A stretch of 64,000 bases of DNA from Acheta domesticus (lineage: Eukaryota; Arthropoda; Insecta; Orthoptera; Gryllidae), in contig JAHLJT010000631.1 in the NCBI GenBank assembly GCA_031308135.1, positions 260,316,355 through 260,380,354 of the forward strand, in the 5' to 3' direction. The translations under genes and the position numbers were made by a program. The notes beneath the pieces are model-generated. The model had not been told where the DNA came from. It was given only the letters and a program-made list of their open reading frames with translations, and ran no database searches. Shown piece after piece: positions 53,542 through 64,000 of the stretch (the stretch's first letter is position 1; each line of letters opens with the position of its first letter).

Positions 53542-55735
53542 TTGTTTGGATTGCAAGGTTTGCAAGGTTAGAAGATGAGAAGCTTGAAAAACTAATCGAG
53601 AAAGGTTTGGGGAAATTACAGTGAATTTGCTTATTTTCAATTGTTTTTGTGTTTTTATGTTATTTTATTATACGCAATTTTAAAAATGCTGTGTAATAAT
53701 ATTTTTTAAAGAATTATTGTATTGATGGTTGTGTTTATTGCAAATAACACAGAAAACTTATTCTATCTATTCCAAATTGTATTATCAAATGATACAAGGA
53801 ATGTAATTATGAAAACAATTTTATATTTGAAAAATTAACTTTTTCAGTTTGTTTTTTTGTCAACTTTTATACACTTACAAAAACAAAAAAACCAATTCTG
53901 AAATTGTGTTTATCTTGAGGTAATTTATTTTTAAGAATCGTTTCAAGAAATTTAACACAAAATGAATTAGTTTTTTAAATACATTTTTTTTATGACTTTG
54001 TAAATTAAAACTAATTTAACTTATATTTGTTTTTATTTTTATAATATTTTTATTCTCTTAAGGTTCAAATGAAGTGGTATGGAAAAGGTTGCAGTAAAAT
54101 GCAGAAAAATAGATTTACCCTCTAGTGCCAACTGCACTTGTCATTTATGTATTTCACATTATGTTGAAAGGTAATTGCAGATTTTGCCAAAACATCGATC
54201 ACAAGCCAGCAGCTCATGAGGGAATTTTTGAAAAATTGCAGTGACACATTCTGGATATGGCCATCCTTGAGGTTTTCCAATGAGCTCAGATTGATGACTC
54301 CTGAAAGAAAATGGCTGCTTGCATACTTCTATGCGTCTGTCACCATCAGACTCATAGTTAATTATGGGAGCTTGAGGTTATATCACGAAGTCCACAAGTC
54401 TACTTGTAGACTTTTTTTTTTTTTGGCAGCTCCCCATTGTGTGTGCTCAGAACTTCGTGAGCGTGGCGACTACTACATTATTGCATTATGCATACTCTCT
54501 CATCGTAGGACTTCCTATTATCAATTATTTTTTTCCAAAATAAAAAAAAAATTTAAAACCATAATTTTCTGTGCATTTTTTTTTCTTTCTTCTTTATTAT
54601 CTAAGTTCCTTGTATTTTACTCTTTCCTTTTCTGTATCAAAAATAATTAAAACATATTAATTGATGTTAAAGAAGAAGGGCAATGGTATTATTGCTGCAT
54701 TCCAATTCATCTGAAAACTGGCACAAGCTTAACAGACTTTTTCTCAGGGTAGTTTTAAGGTTTATTTCTTTAATATTTAAGGTTTTTGTAATTTATATTA
54801 TTTATAATTATTTGTTAAATTTTCTCCTCATGGGAATGGTTTCAATTTAAACTACGAAATAATTTTATATAATGTTATTATTTGATAGTTGCTGTATATC
54901 TTATTGTTTCATAAAACTTGACTACAAAAATGTCTATTTAGAATTATTATTATATTACTTGACAACAAAAATAATTGATCTGGCTGGAGCAGCAGCTCCT
55001 TTGCAAATCACAATTGTGTACAGGGTGCTAAATGAAAAAAAATAGTTTAAATCATCTGTTGGTCGGCTCTTGTTATCAAGCTTTTTGTAATATCAACATT
55101 ATAGATATCAACAAATTTAAGCACATTAAAAAATATCTTTACCAAGAATTTTTTTTCAATTCCAACATACTTCATTAAAATAGCCTCTGCTTTCTTTTAA
55201 CAAAACCAGAAAATGTAACATCTTTAGCAATAAGAATTAAAAACTACTGAGAGTGAATCACACTGTACATCGGATGTAAACAGGACTTGTTAAGAAATTG
55301 GCCAGCTCAATTATTTTGTCACAATACCATGGAAAAGAGTTCTTCTGTGATTAAACCTTGCTCCTATCCTCAATTGTCATCCTTGTGTATGATTCTAATG
55401 TTTTAATTGAATTTAAAGTTATTTAAACCAACATTTAAAAATAATTGAGAATGATCACAAGTTTATTCAAAATTTGGTGTTCAAGTTAATGAGATTAGGA
55501 GAAACCTACATGGAGATTAATTTCGTGTTGATTTGAAGGAGTATCATGTCTTGAGAGATAGTGATTTTAGATCAATGTTTTTTATCTAATCTGGAAGGAA
55601 AAATTACTAGTAATTTTATTTTCACGTCAATTTGTTGAATTTCGGCAAAAACTGCGAAAAAAGCAACCGCAATATTAATTACATTTCGCCGGCAATTAAT
55701 GATTACTAAATCATTCAAAATAGTGTGAAATACCG
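53542..55735. other. XYLB 3' flank and intergenic DNA, no further gene seen
   Basis: AT-rich. No canonical AATAAA was seen within 450 bases of the stop; an ATTAAA is at about 54005. The 144-codon ORF at 54216 includes a poly-Phe/Lys tail over homopolymers and lacks any recognisable domain. Confidence 0.45.
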
Positions 55736-55739
55736 CGTA

Positions 55740-56111
55740 ATTTCGCCATCGAGATTTTGTGAGCGAGAGATCGAAAGTTACTATCGAATTCTGACGTGCT
55801 GTCGCAAGTCGCATGCGCAGAGGCTGCGCAGTTGTGTATGATAATACTCAGGAAATGTTCGGTCCAAAATAATTGTGATGACTTATGAAGATGGGTCATG
55901 TGGGCACTTTATGGTGCATATTTGAATGTCAGAGAACATGCTTATCTAATGTGTTATGGTCCTGCCTCAAATAATGAAATGTGTTGTTCTATTGCGCGCC
56001 GTCATACAGACTTATCCGTTGAATTCTCATCTGTTTCATTTTCGTCAATAGAAAACATGGCGGATGGAAGATTGTTCTACTCATAAAAGGCGAATATTGT
56101 GATCAGTTGAA
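55740..56111 (+). promoter_or_regulatory. Probable promoter/5' leader of SOS
   Basis: CpG-containing patch with an NRF-1-like GCATGCGCA at 55811-55819 and a YY1-like AAACATGGCGG at 56053-56063. The ATG in the latter opens a nine-codon upstream ORF (56057-56086), closed 25 bases before the SOS start codon. Such elements are typical of TATA-less promoters; the assignment is inferred. Confidence 0.45.
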
Positions 56112-59100
56112 ATGTTTTCTATGCCATCTTCTGCATCAGGGTCTCATAGTTATGATTTTGAAAAGGAAGAAAATGCTGCCAAGTGGAAAGGAGTGTTTGT
56201 CAATTCTTTGCAAAAGGTTCTCATTTCATGTTGATTATTACATTTAGATTGCACTTTTATGATAACGATGGCTGTGTAAATGAAGTAATCTAATTTTTGT
56301 GATTCGTGAACGTCTTAAATCTTAACTTTGTCATCTCTGTCATTCTCTGCCAGAGTGATGAAATAATGTTGAAGAGTAATGTGATTGGTTATATTGTACA
56401 TTATTTGTGATAGGAACGTTTTCTGTTATTTACAAGTTTTGATAATTACGTTTTTACGCAATTTGCTATAACACCAATAATTAAATGAACAAATTGAGAA
56501 TGTGTTGTCATAAAATTTATTTGACAGGTGTTGGAGCAAGTCCATCCATCACTGAAAGCTCGAGAAGATGCTCTTGACTATGTTGAGAGCCTTATTCTGC
56601 AGTTGTTGGGTATGTTATGTACCCATCCTTCACCACATTCTGTGCAGGATGTTGAAGAACGAGTTAGACGTACATTCCCTACGCCCATTGACAAGTGGGC
56701 ACTTGTGGAGGCTAAAGAAGCATTGGAACGAGGCAAAAAGAAATCGCCTCTTGTGCTTCCTGTTGACAAAATCCACCATTTACTTCAAAAGGTGAATTAT
56801 GGTGTCATTGTGTTGTTCCCCCCCCCAATTATAATAATAATTATTATTATTATTATTATTATTATTATTGCTACTCCCCATTAAATGCTACTATTTGCTG
56901 TTCAGTGTGTCAAGAAGGAAGTAAAAATCATTAAGGAATTGTATGCTAACTTTTGTTCGTAAGTTCGTTTAGTGTGTTAGATGAATTTTGATTTCGGATA
57001 GTGCAACACAATGGATGCAGTGTCATTTAATGATACAGTGCTTAAGACATATTTGTTAATGTACGGAAACGCTTTCATCATGAATGTTTATTTGTAGAGA
57101 TGTAATATTGTGAAGTTGTGTGGATTCATGTGTTGCAATTGAAAAATACGTTTCATTGAGTTTTTTGTTCTGAGTTACAATAGGCTACAGATTTCAAAAA
57201 CGTTGTCTAGTTGAAAGTACTGCTGTATTTTGATATTAGAAGCCATTTGTTGAAATAAAAAATTCTTTGAATAATTCCAATAATGTGATTGGCGTCAGGT
57301 ATATGGGTGAACTATTATTTGGATTTGCTTAGTTCCAAGTTTCATTTTATATTTTTCTAACTAAAACTCTGAATTAATTTCTTCTCTGTACATACTGAAA
57401 AGTATTACAAAATGATTGCATATTGTCATTCTGAGGGTAAAATTTTTGATCTATAATTCTACAAATGGTCTGGACCCTGCTTTATTTAATGAATCTGTCA
57501 TTACTTTGTCAGGTATTAAAGTATAATATTTGTTAATTATATATTACAAAATAATTTAAAGCTGCAGTTGTTGCAGAGATCTTCCTATCTGCTGTCTGTT
57601 GACAAATTGCAAAATTTACACTTATACAGTTATTTAATTATTTTTTGATAAATAGCCCAAGACAAATGACATACACAATACAAATACAATTTTAACACAT
57701 AATAATTATTCAACAGCACTATTTAACAGTACAATAATTCGAATGACTTTTTGATACTTACATTTTCGTGGTGGAATTTATGTGCTTGCGTTGTTTAATA
57801 ATTATGTACAATTGAGATTTTTCTTACCAAATCTTACCAAACAATTTATTTTCTAATCTGTACATGAATGTTAACATATCTCTTTTAACTTTCCTTTCCA
57901 CTAACAAATAGCTCTTAACATTGAAATGACATTTTCACTAAGCAATATTGCTCTCATTCCTCTATTTAAGTTTCGTTATAAACTTGCTATTTCCTTTTTA
58001 TTTGCTGTAGTAAGAACTGTAGAACAGTACTTAATATGTATCAAAATTAATGTAAATAACCACTCTTTTCCTTTCTTTGAAATAATTTTTCTTAGTTTGT
58101 GTAATAAATTAACTTTGTTTGCTACGTCAATTGAATGCAAGTTTTTATTGGATTGCTGTCTCTATCAAAATATCTGTTGTGACAAACTTGAAAATTAGCA
58201 AGTTTTACAAAATCACTACTACCCACTTTATTTGATTTGTCATTCGGACGTTATTCACAACTATTTATTTCACATTAAATTTTGATATTTACCTTCTGCA
58301 GTGGCCCTGAAGGGTAGCTCATTGGTGAGCATACTCGCTTTCCCTAATGCGACTCGGGGTTCGATTCCTGGTCAGGCAGGATTATAATGTGCATTTTCCT
58401 TGCAATGTCCCATTACATTTCTGTGTGACAATGAGAAAGCTCACTTCTCAGGTTGAGAAGATCAGAATATGGTGTAGGCATGTCTGTGGTAATCCCCCCC
58501 ACCCACCCCCCCACCCATAACCTATGGACGCTAGGCTGGGATGCTGCTGGTAGGCTTCGTTAGTGAGTTTTGCGCCAAAGTACATACATACTTAACATAT
58601 ATTACATAACATACCTTCTGCAGTTGCTTACTTCTGAAGAGGATACATTTATCGATTTAATGTTTTGGGTCTATGGAAACAGCTATGGTTTCTTAATTTC
58701 ATTTGTTTCTTCTCAGTAAAATTCAAGAATGCATTGGAACAAGCAATGCTGTAAACAATTGAGAGATAAGTAAATGTATGGTACTGTGGTAAACGATCTT
58801 GCTACTGAATGAGATAAAAATGCAATAATATACAAAACTAAAGCATATCCGGTGAGAGAAGCTTTTTGATTCTTTTAAATTGTATTTACTATTATTCATT
58901 TGTTTTTCTTGTTCATTCTGGAAAATTTTCCTGGTTGTTTCTCTGAGGTTGAATTCTGAAATGGTCTTGAGGTGGTGAAGCATTTTGTTATCGTGATTCT
59001 AGTGCAATGAACATTATTAGTTTCATTCATTCTTAATGTCTTTTGATATGTACTGATTTCACATTTTTATATAGTAAATTTTGACTATTTATTTTGCACT

Positions 59101-62091
59101 AAGAAATTTTCCATAAGTTTAGACAGCAAAATGAGTAATGTGTAATAGTTATTACTTAAATGATATATTAAGTATATGATATATTAAAAATTAATAGTAT
59201 ACATTAGCCAATAGTCTGGAAATCAACATCCAGAGATCCACAATTCAAAACTCCAATAAACATAATGTTGAAAATTGAGTAGCTACATTAATATGATGTC
59301 ATCATGAAAATGAAGTACAGTAAAACTTATTCAAGCCGAAATGGTTTGGGACCAACGTTTTCTTACGTCTTGTACAGGTTTCTAGCTTATCCTGCTTTGC
59401 AATAAGAACCAATAATAATCAATTCAAGTAACACAATTTTTCAAAGATGGAATAAGTTGTTTGAGTAGTTGATTTTATCTGAAAACTTACATTTCGAAGA
59501 AAAGAAAAGTCCTGAAGAGACAAAGAAAATGACATACAGAAATGCGACATGTAGTCTAATGAAACAAAGAACTCCATAAAAAGTAAAAGAAATATTATTT
59601 TCTTCAATATTTGTAGGAAGAGAATTTAGTCTTTGGCTATTTGCTCAAGTCTGTGAATATTGTGGCAACCACTTATAAAAAATACCTTCAACCATTCATT
59701 CTTGATTTTGTCTTTTTTCTTTAAGGTTTTTTCACAACACTTAAGTTTTCTCAAGTTTAAATTTCATTATGAAAACCGTGACAAAAGTGTTGGTTTGTTG
59801 GTGTTCTTCAGTTAGTCTAATTTTCTCACCAAGAGTTATTTTTGCCATGTGACCTCATAAGCACTTGATTAACTCCGACACCTGTAACTCATTGACCTGA
59901 ACTACAATAAATGTTTAGAACCACTGAACCCAAAGCAGGATTACAAGAACTGTGGAAGGATCACTTGTTACATCTCTTGTCTTCACAGGGGCTTGTGAAG
60001 GTCTGTGCTCTTACAAATGAACAATTACTTTTGCACGAGTAGCATGGGAAATGCGATGTTCGGACGAGTGTAGCTGTGAAAGAGAATGGACAAACACAGC
60101 TCTGAATGTCTTGTGATATGATGTCGCCATATTTTCTAGTCTAATTTTAAAACAATGTTGTGGTTTTTTTATCCGACACAAAATTTTTCATACTGTCGTT
60201 CAGAAAATTCTTTTCTGTCTGCGTTAGGCAGGTTTCTGGTTTATCCAGTATACTTTGCATGGGAAAATAGTTCACTTTATATTTTTCTCTGGCAAAGGTA
60301 GGTTTCTGCCTTATCCAGGTTCCACCTTTGACAGATTTTTTTACTGTTTATCAATTATGGGCTGCTGAACTACATTTACTTTAATCAGAGAGGGCAACTG
60401 ACTTAATAGATCATACTTGTGTCACAAGATGATGACTATGAATTTCTTCGTTTGCAAATGAGTGTTTCTTAATCTGTCACTAAAGAAGTGAAAAACTAAT
60501 TTTAATGCATATTTTGCTTTCTTTATTCTTAAAATTGTTAAATTAAGGTGTTTTTTGTACATGATGGGAAAATTGTCAAAATTAGAAGTGCCACAATACA
60601 AAAAATTTAAGATGGGGAAAAAACTGTTTTTTTTATTTTATTTTATTTTCTGTTCTTTAAAGCCATAATGACTTCCAACTTACTGCTTTACTGAAGGCAA
60701 TTCACTAGTGAGTAACTTGGTCTTCATAGCAAAAAATGCACTGCATCCAATTACATTCCAGCATTTTGTTCTTGATAAAATAGAAGCAGGATCACAAGTA
60801 GAAGCAAAATAACTTCAAATTTGGATAAGCTTTTGTTATTACCCCATAAATTAAATTGGAAATTCATGGTACATTGTTAAATTTGTGGAAAATCTGTCTG
60901 ACCAGATCACAAACTGACAGAAGTATATGTGTATTGGAAAGATTTTCAGCTCTTTCACAAGGTTTATGCTATGGCCTATTGTTGTTATTATACCTCAATG
61001 GCTTAATGGCTGATCTTACTTGACTCTGAGACTTTTAGAAGTCTTGATATCTTACTTTCATGATACAACGAATTTGAAACATGTCCTAGAATTTGAAGAT
61101 TTAGATGTCATTTTTAACTTCACTCTAAACTTCTGAAACCACTTTGAGTACATAATGTCAAAAGCTTATAAAATTGTGGATATTATGAATAGTACTTCAT
61201 TGGAATTTTCCAAGTACTAAATCTTCAAAATATCTCTCTCCCCCCCTCTCTCCCTCTCCCCCCCCTCTCTCCCCCTCTCTCTTCCTCTCTCTCTCTCGTG
61301 TATATATATAAACTAGATATTTACTTTTATATAACTCCCCAAGATGGCCTTCTTAATCCTCTGATCTCAATCCTATTGCGAAAAGCACTTGAATGCATTG
61401 AACCAAAGTTCTTCAGTTTTGTGGAGTGGAAACTTAAATTACTTTCAGCTTTATTTACTTATGACCGCAATCAAATTGTGCTTTTATTATACATCAGTTG
61501 TTTAAAATCACAGTATATCTACAATAATAATTGTAGATATTCTTGTACAAATCGGTGAATAATGAGATCTGTGCAGAATTACTAATTAGAAAATTGTAGA
61601 AAATACCACATTGTAACCTTCGAAACAAAGATTAACTCATAGATTTTATACTTCATTCATGATTTAATGTCTACTCAAATGCACTTTATGGAAATGATAT
61701 TTCACAGATTCAAAACACCTCGGTTATAAAGGCTTTATGAAGTCAAAAATTATGGTCCATCTCTGCCTGTGAGAACTCTAGTAGAAAATGAGAAACGATG
61801 TTACATTTACAGTTTTCATGGTATATGTAAACACTATCGAAGTCTCCATTGGATCTCATAAGTAGGGTATTGTGATTCTGGAAACTTCATTTTAACCCTT
61901 AAAATTTTCTTTTATAAGATATTTCTGAATTTACATTTACCTTACATAATCTTTGCCTCAAGTTTTCTGTTGCGAGTGATTAATATTTGTTTTTGTTTTC
62001 TGTGTAGGAAGTTCTACAATATAAAGTGGAGTCTCAGGTGTCATTGTATATTGTAGCTGTTCTTGAATACATCTCGGCAGATATCCTTAAG
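56112..62091 (+). CDS. Sos: Son of sevenless (Ras guanine-nucleotide exchange factor), first three coding exons
   Basis: SOS activates Ras at the membrane downstream of receptor tyrosine kinases via Grb2/Drk. Coding exons 56112-56216, 56528-56791 and 62008-62091 are all phase 0 and give the first 151 residues; the rest of the gene (Dbl-homology, PH, Ras exchanger and Cdc25 domains) lies beyond the window. The sequence matches the N-terminal histone-fold region: '[20 protein letters not shown]', '[19 protein letters not shown]', 'ILQLLGMLC', '[19 protein letters not shown]', '[19 protein letters not shown]' and '[18 protein letters not shown]' all have close counterparts in vertebrate and fly SOS. 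An in-frame TGA at 56100 supports the chosen ATG. The exon 1 donor (AAG|GTTCTC) is weak. Intron 2 is 5.2 kb and repeat-bearing. Confidence 0.94.
56826..56870. repeat. (ATT)n microsatellite after SOS exon 2
   Basis: An ATAATAATT/ATT run starting about 35 bases inside intron 2. Confidence 0.95.
58300..58600 (+). mobile_element. tRNA-headed SINE (family A), copy 2, SOS intron 2
   Basis: Better preserved than copy 1. A box in 'gggtagctcattggtgagc' (58312 onward) and a perfect B box GGTTCGATTCC at 58358-58368. The body then matches the 5205 copy through 'ccttgcaatgtccc', 'aatgagaaagctcac' and 'gctggtaggcttcgt'. Confidence 0.85.
59316..59400 (+). mobile_element. Possible pogo/Tigger-type terminus fragment
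   Basis: 'tacagtaaaacttattcaag' followed by 'ccgaaatggtttgggacca' resembles the ends of pogo-like elements. Related words ('gtttctggtttatcca', 'tttctgccttatccagg') occur again near 60233 and 60303, but no matching right terminus was found. Confidence 0.35.
61233..61316. repeat. (CT)n-rich microsatellite with short TATA run
   Basis: CTCTCTCC/CCCC repeats followed by GTGTATATATATA, in SOS intron 2. Confidence 0.9.
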
Positions 62092-62493
62092 GTGTGTATG
62101 AATGTACGGTAGTAAATGTTTAATTATGTCATATTTTAAATAATTTATGATAACGAAGGATCCTTATTGTCACTGTTGAGTAAAGTTCTAGTTACCCCAT
62201 AAGTTTACCACTGAAAGACGTATTACAGCTGCTAAGTAAGGATTGTCTGGGAGATAAATTATCCCAAAGAAGTAATAGGTTGCACTTTTTCTGCTGGATA
62301 ACTGGTAGTTAAATTCTGAAATGGCAGGTCATCAATTGTATGTCCAAACAGATTCTAAGAATGAAATTCTCATGAAATATTTCATCAAAATAAGATGAGC
62401 TAAATGTGTGTAACTCGTATGAAATAATTTTGAACAATAGGAACACTATTACTTCATGTGTGCATTAGGATTACTAAAGGAACAGTTTACGTA

Positions 62494-62735
62494 CACTGCT
62501 GGTCAAAAGTGGCTTGGTGTATGAAATGGTGTGGCTTTTTTGTATGAAAAAAACGTTTAACAAATTAATGTTAAAGATTAAATGTTTCAGTTTATTGTAA
62601 ATGTAGTACATATTTTTGGCATAAGATATGTGGATAATATAAAAGTCGATGACCACAGTGTAAATGTGTACTCTCTCAATCTATTTTCTTCACTTGAAAT
62701 TATTAGTAGCATCCAAAAAATTTTGACTGGTAGTG
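62494..62735. mobile_element. Tc1-like MITE (242 bp) in SOS intron 3
   Basis: Left end CACTGCTGGTCAAAAGT and right end (reverse-complemented) CACTACCAGTCAAAATT are typical Tc1-like termini; TA dinucleotides flank both sides (62492-62493 and 62736-62737). No coding content. Confidence 0.8.
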
Positions 62736-63089
62736 TATGTTAATTGCAAGTACTTATGATATTGACAAAAATGAAATGCAGAACTCCTATAATCTCTTTC
62801 TAACCTTCTTTCTTGTCTCATGATCATTGATTTAAGTGAAGCTTTGTGATTGAAATAATGTTATGTAATAACATCATGATTGGTAATACATGACAGTCAT
62901 GGAGTCATGAGTTTGAATGAAAATGCAGATTTTTTTAGTTTGTAATCTTTTTTGTAGCCTTTTTATAATTTGTTTCATCACAGAAAATATCATGATATAG
63001 TTTGCAAAAAAAAAAAATTAAAAAAAACAGTGTACGTAAAGAAACGAAAAACTCGTGTACGTAAAGAAACTAAACATACAATGTACAGA

Positions 63090-63168
63090 GTAAACATAGC
63101 ATAGACAAACTTATGTAATGCTGCAGAAATTAGATTTTGTGATTTAAAAATAATGCAAAATAATTATT

Positions 63169-63232
<64 letters not shown>

Positions 63233-64000
63233 ATATATATTAATATTATTTTTCAGCAGAAAAACTCTTTTTGCTAGGCCCTGGTAACGGGCAAGTGGAT
63301 AAATCTTGTTCCTATATACAGTGAATTACTTCCGCTAATATGTTGTTTAGTGAGAACCCATGTTTTGTGGGTTCTTGATGCTGTAAAATTGTTTGACAGC
63401 AAAACATCCATCTGCCTGTTCCTAGTAAAAGCTAGCACCTAAATAAAATTCAGCCGATTTTCACCAAAATTGAAATTCCAATATGTATTTGAATGAACTC
63501 AAAGTCGTCTGAGTTTGAAATGGATCTTTTAATTTTATGGGATATTATGTTACATAAAGCCACAAACACAGTTTTCAAAATTTTCTCAGAAATCACTGAC
63601 AATTTTTTCATTAAGCTGTGTCCTTACATAGCACAAAGGATGCTTAAAAGTGTGGTGTATGTTTCATTTTTGTTGAAATTTCTGAATTTTCAAAAATTTC
63701 AAATGTACAAAATTGTTTTCGTCAACTTCCTACAATTACAATATCGAAGACAGATTTTTTCACTTAATGAATGGTCTTTAAAGGCAGAAAGGCAGAAAAT
63801 TTTGAAATAAGGTCACATACATTTTTTTGGAAAATACAAATAGTTATTGCATGATTTTCCAAGAAAAATATGCAATTTTTGAGCTTCTCTCTTTTTTTCC
63901 CTCCTCCCCCCCCTAAAAAATTACTCCAATTTTTTTCTTCAAAATTTTCTTCTTGTTTGTATCAAATGATGGTACAAAAAGTGGCTCTAGTTCCATTTTT
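63090..64000 (+). mobile_element. Family X repeat, runs off the window
   Basis: Starts with 'catagacaaacttatgtaatgc', is broken by an AT microsatellite, then continues 'ttcagcagaaaaactctttt', 'ggccctggtaacgg', 'gtgggttcttgatg', a weak 'catccatctgcctgt' tract and internal 'ttctcagaaatcac' units. The 105-codon ORF at 63493 lies inside this repeat and is not preserved in other copies. Confidence 0.75.
63172..63240. repeat. (AT)n microsatellite within family X
   Basis: About 65 bases of almost pure TA repeat inside the first 150 bases of the family X copy. Confidence 0.97.

Noticed and set aside
54216..54650. 144-codon ORF after XYLB
   Set aside because: Its second half translates T and A homopolymers into Phe/Lys; no domain, no splice or start context.
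58311..58380. Candidate tRNA gene
   Set aside because: Good A and B boxes but the arms do not pair as a cloverleaf, and a SINE body shared with 5205-5433 follows.

Overview
The window reads as nuclear DNA of an insect with a large, repeat-rich genome. Coding exons are short, bounded by GT/AG splice sites and set in AT-rich introns. One gene is a delta-class glutathione S-transferase, an arthropod class. The rest is mostly decayed transposable elements (tRNA-headed SINEs, jockey-like LINEs, Penelope, hAT, PIF/Harbinger, Tc1/mariner). The lineage cannot be fixed further; a hemimetabolous (polyneopteran) insect is a guess from gene spacing and repeat load.

Four recognisable genes all lie on the + strand. 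A homologue of human C18orf63 (9 exons, 26640-32273) is complete. A delta-class GST (3 exons, 37167-42384) is complete; its last exon sits 3.8 kb away behind transposons. Xylulose kinase XYLB (13 exons, 45127-53541, 532 codons) is complete. Son of sevenless (first three coding exons, 56112-62091) runs off the right edge. A fifth, unrecognised gene is represented by two very GC-rich exons joined in frame at 11570-12810, with upstream exons not identified.

Layout: 1-11.5 kb is repeats and GC-rich islands with one weak exon candidate. 11.5-12.8 kb holds the two unknown exons. 13-26 kb is a transposon graveyard with a readable nesting history: a jockey-like LINE is split by a 3.1 kb hAT-type element with 8-bp target duplications, which itself carries a Harbinger-type and a Tc1/mariner-type insertion. 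26.6-32.3 kb is C18orf63; 32.5-37 kb is repeats; 37.2-42.4 kb is the GST; 43-45 kb is repeats then a CpG-rich XYLB promoter region; 45.1-53.5 kb is XYLB; 55.7 kb to the end is SOS.

A dispersed repeat called here family X (a CCGT-type tract, a 'TAGAGAAAGTTATGTAATGC' start and a 'TGTAGCACCACTAG' end) occurs about a dozen times in both orientations and I could not classify it. The genes have unrelated jobs (signalling, sugar phosphorylation, conjugation, unknown) and nothing suggests that they act as a unit. I found no CRISPR array, operon, virus or defence system. The most unusual observations are family X, the unknown GC-rich gene, the replaced catalytic serine position in the GST, and the stacked transposon insertions. 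Boundaries of repeats were read by eye and are approximate unless a target duplication is given.
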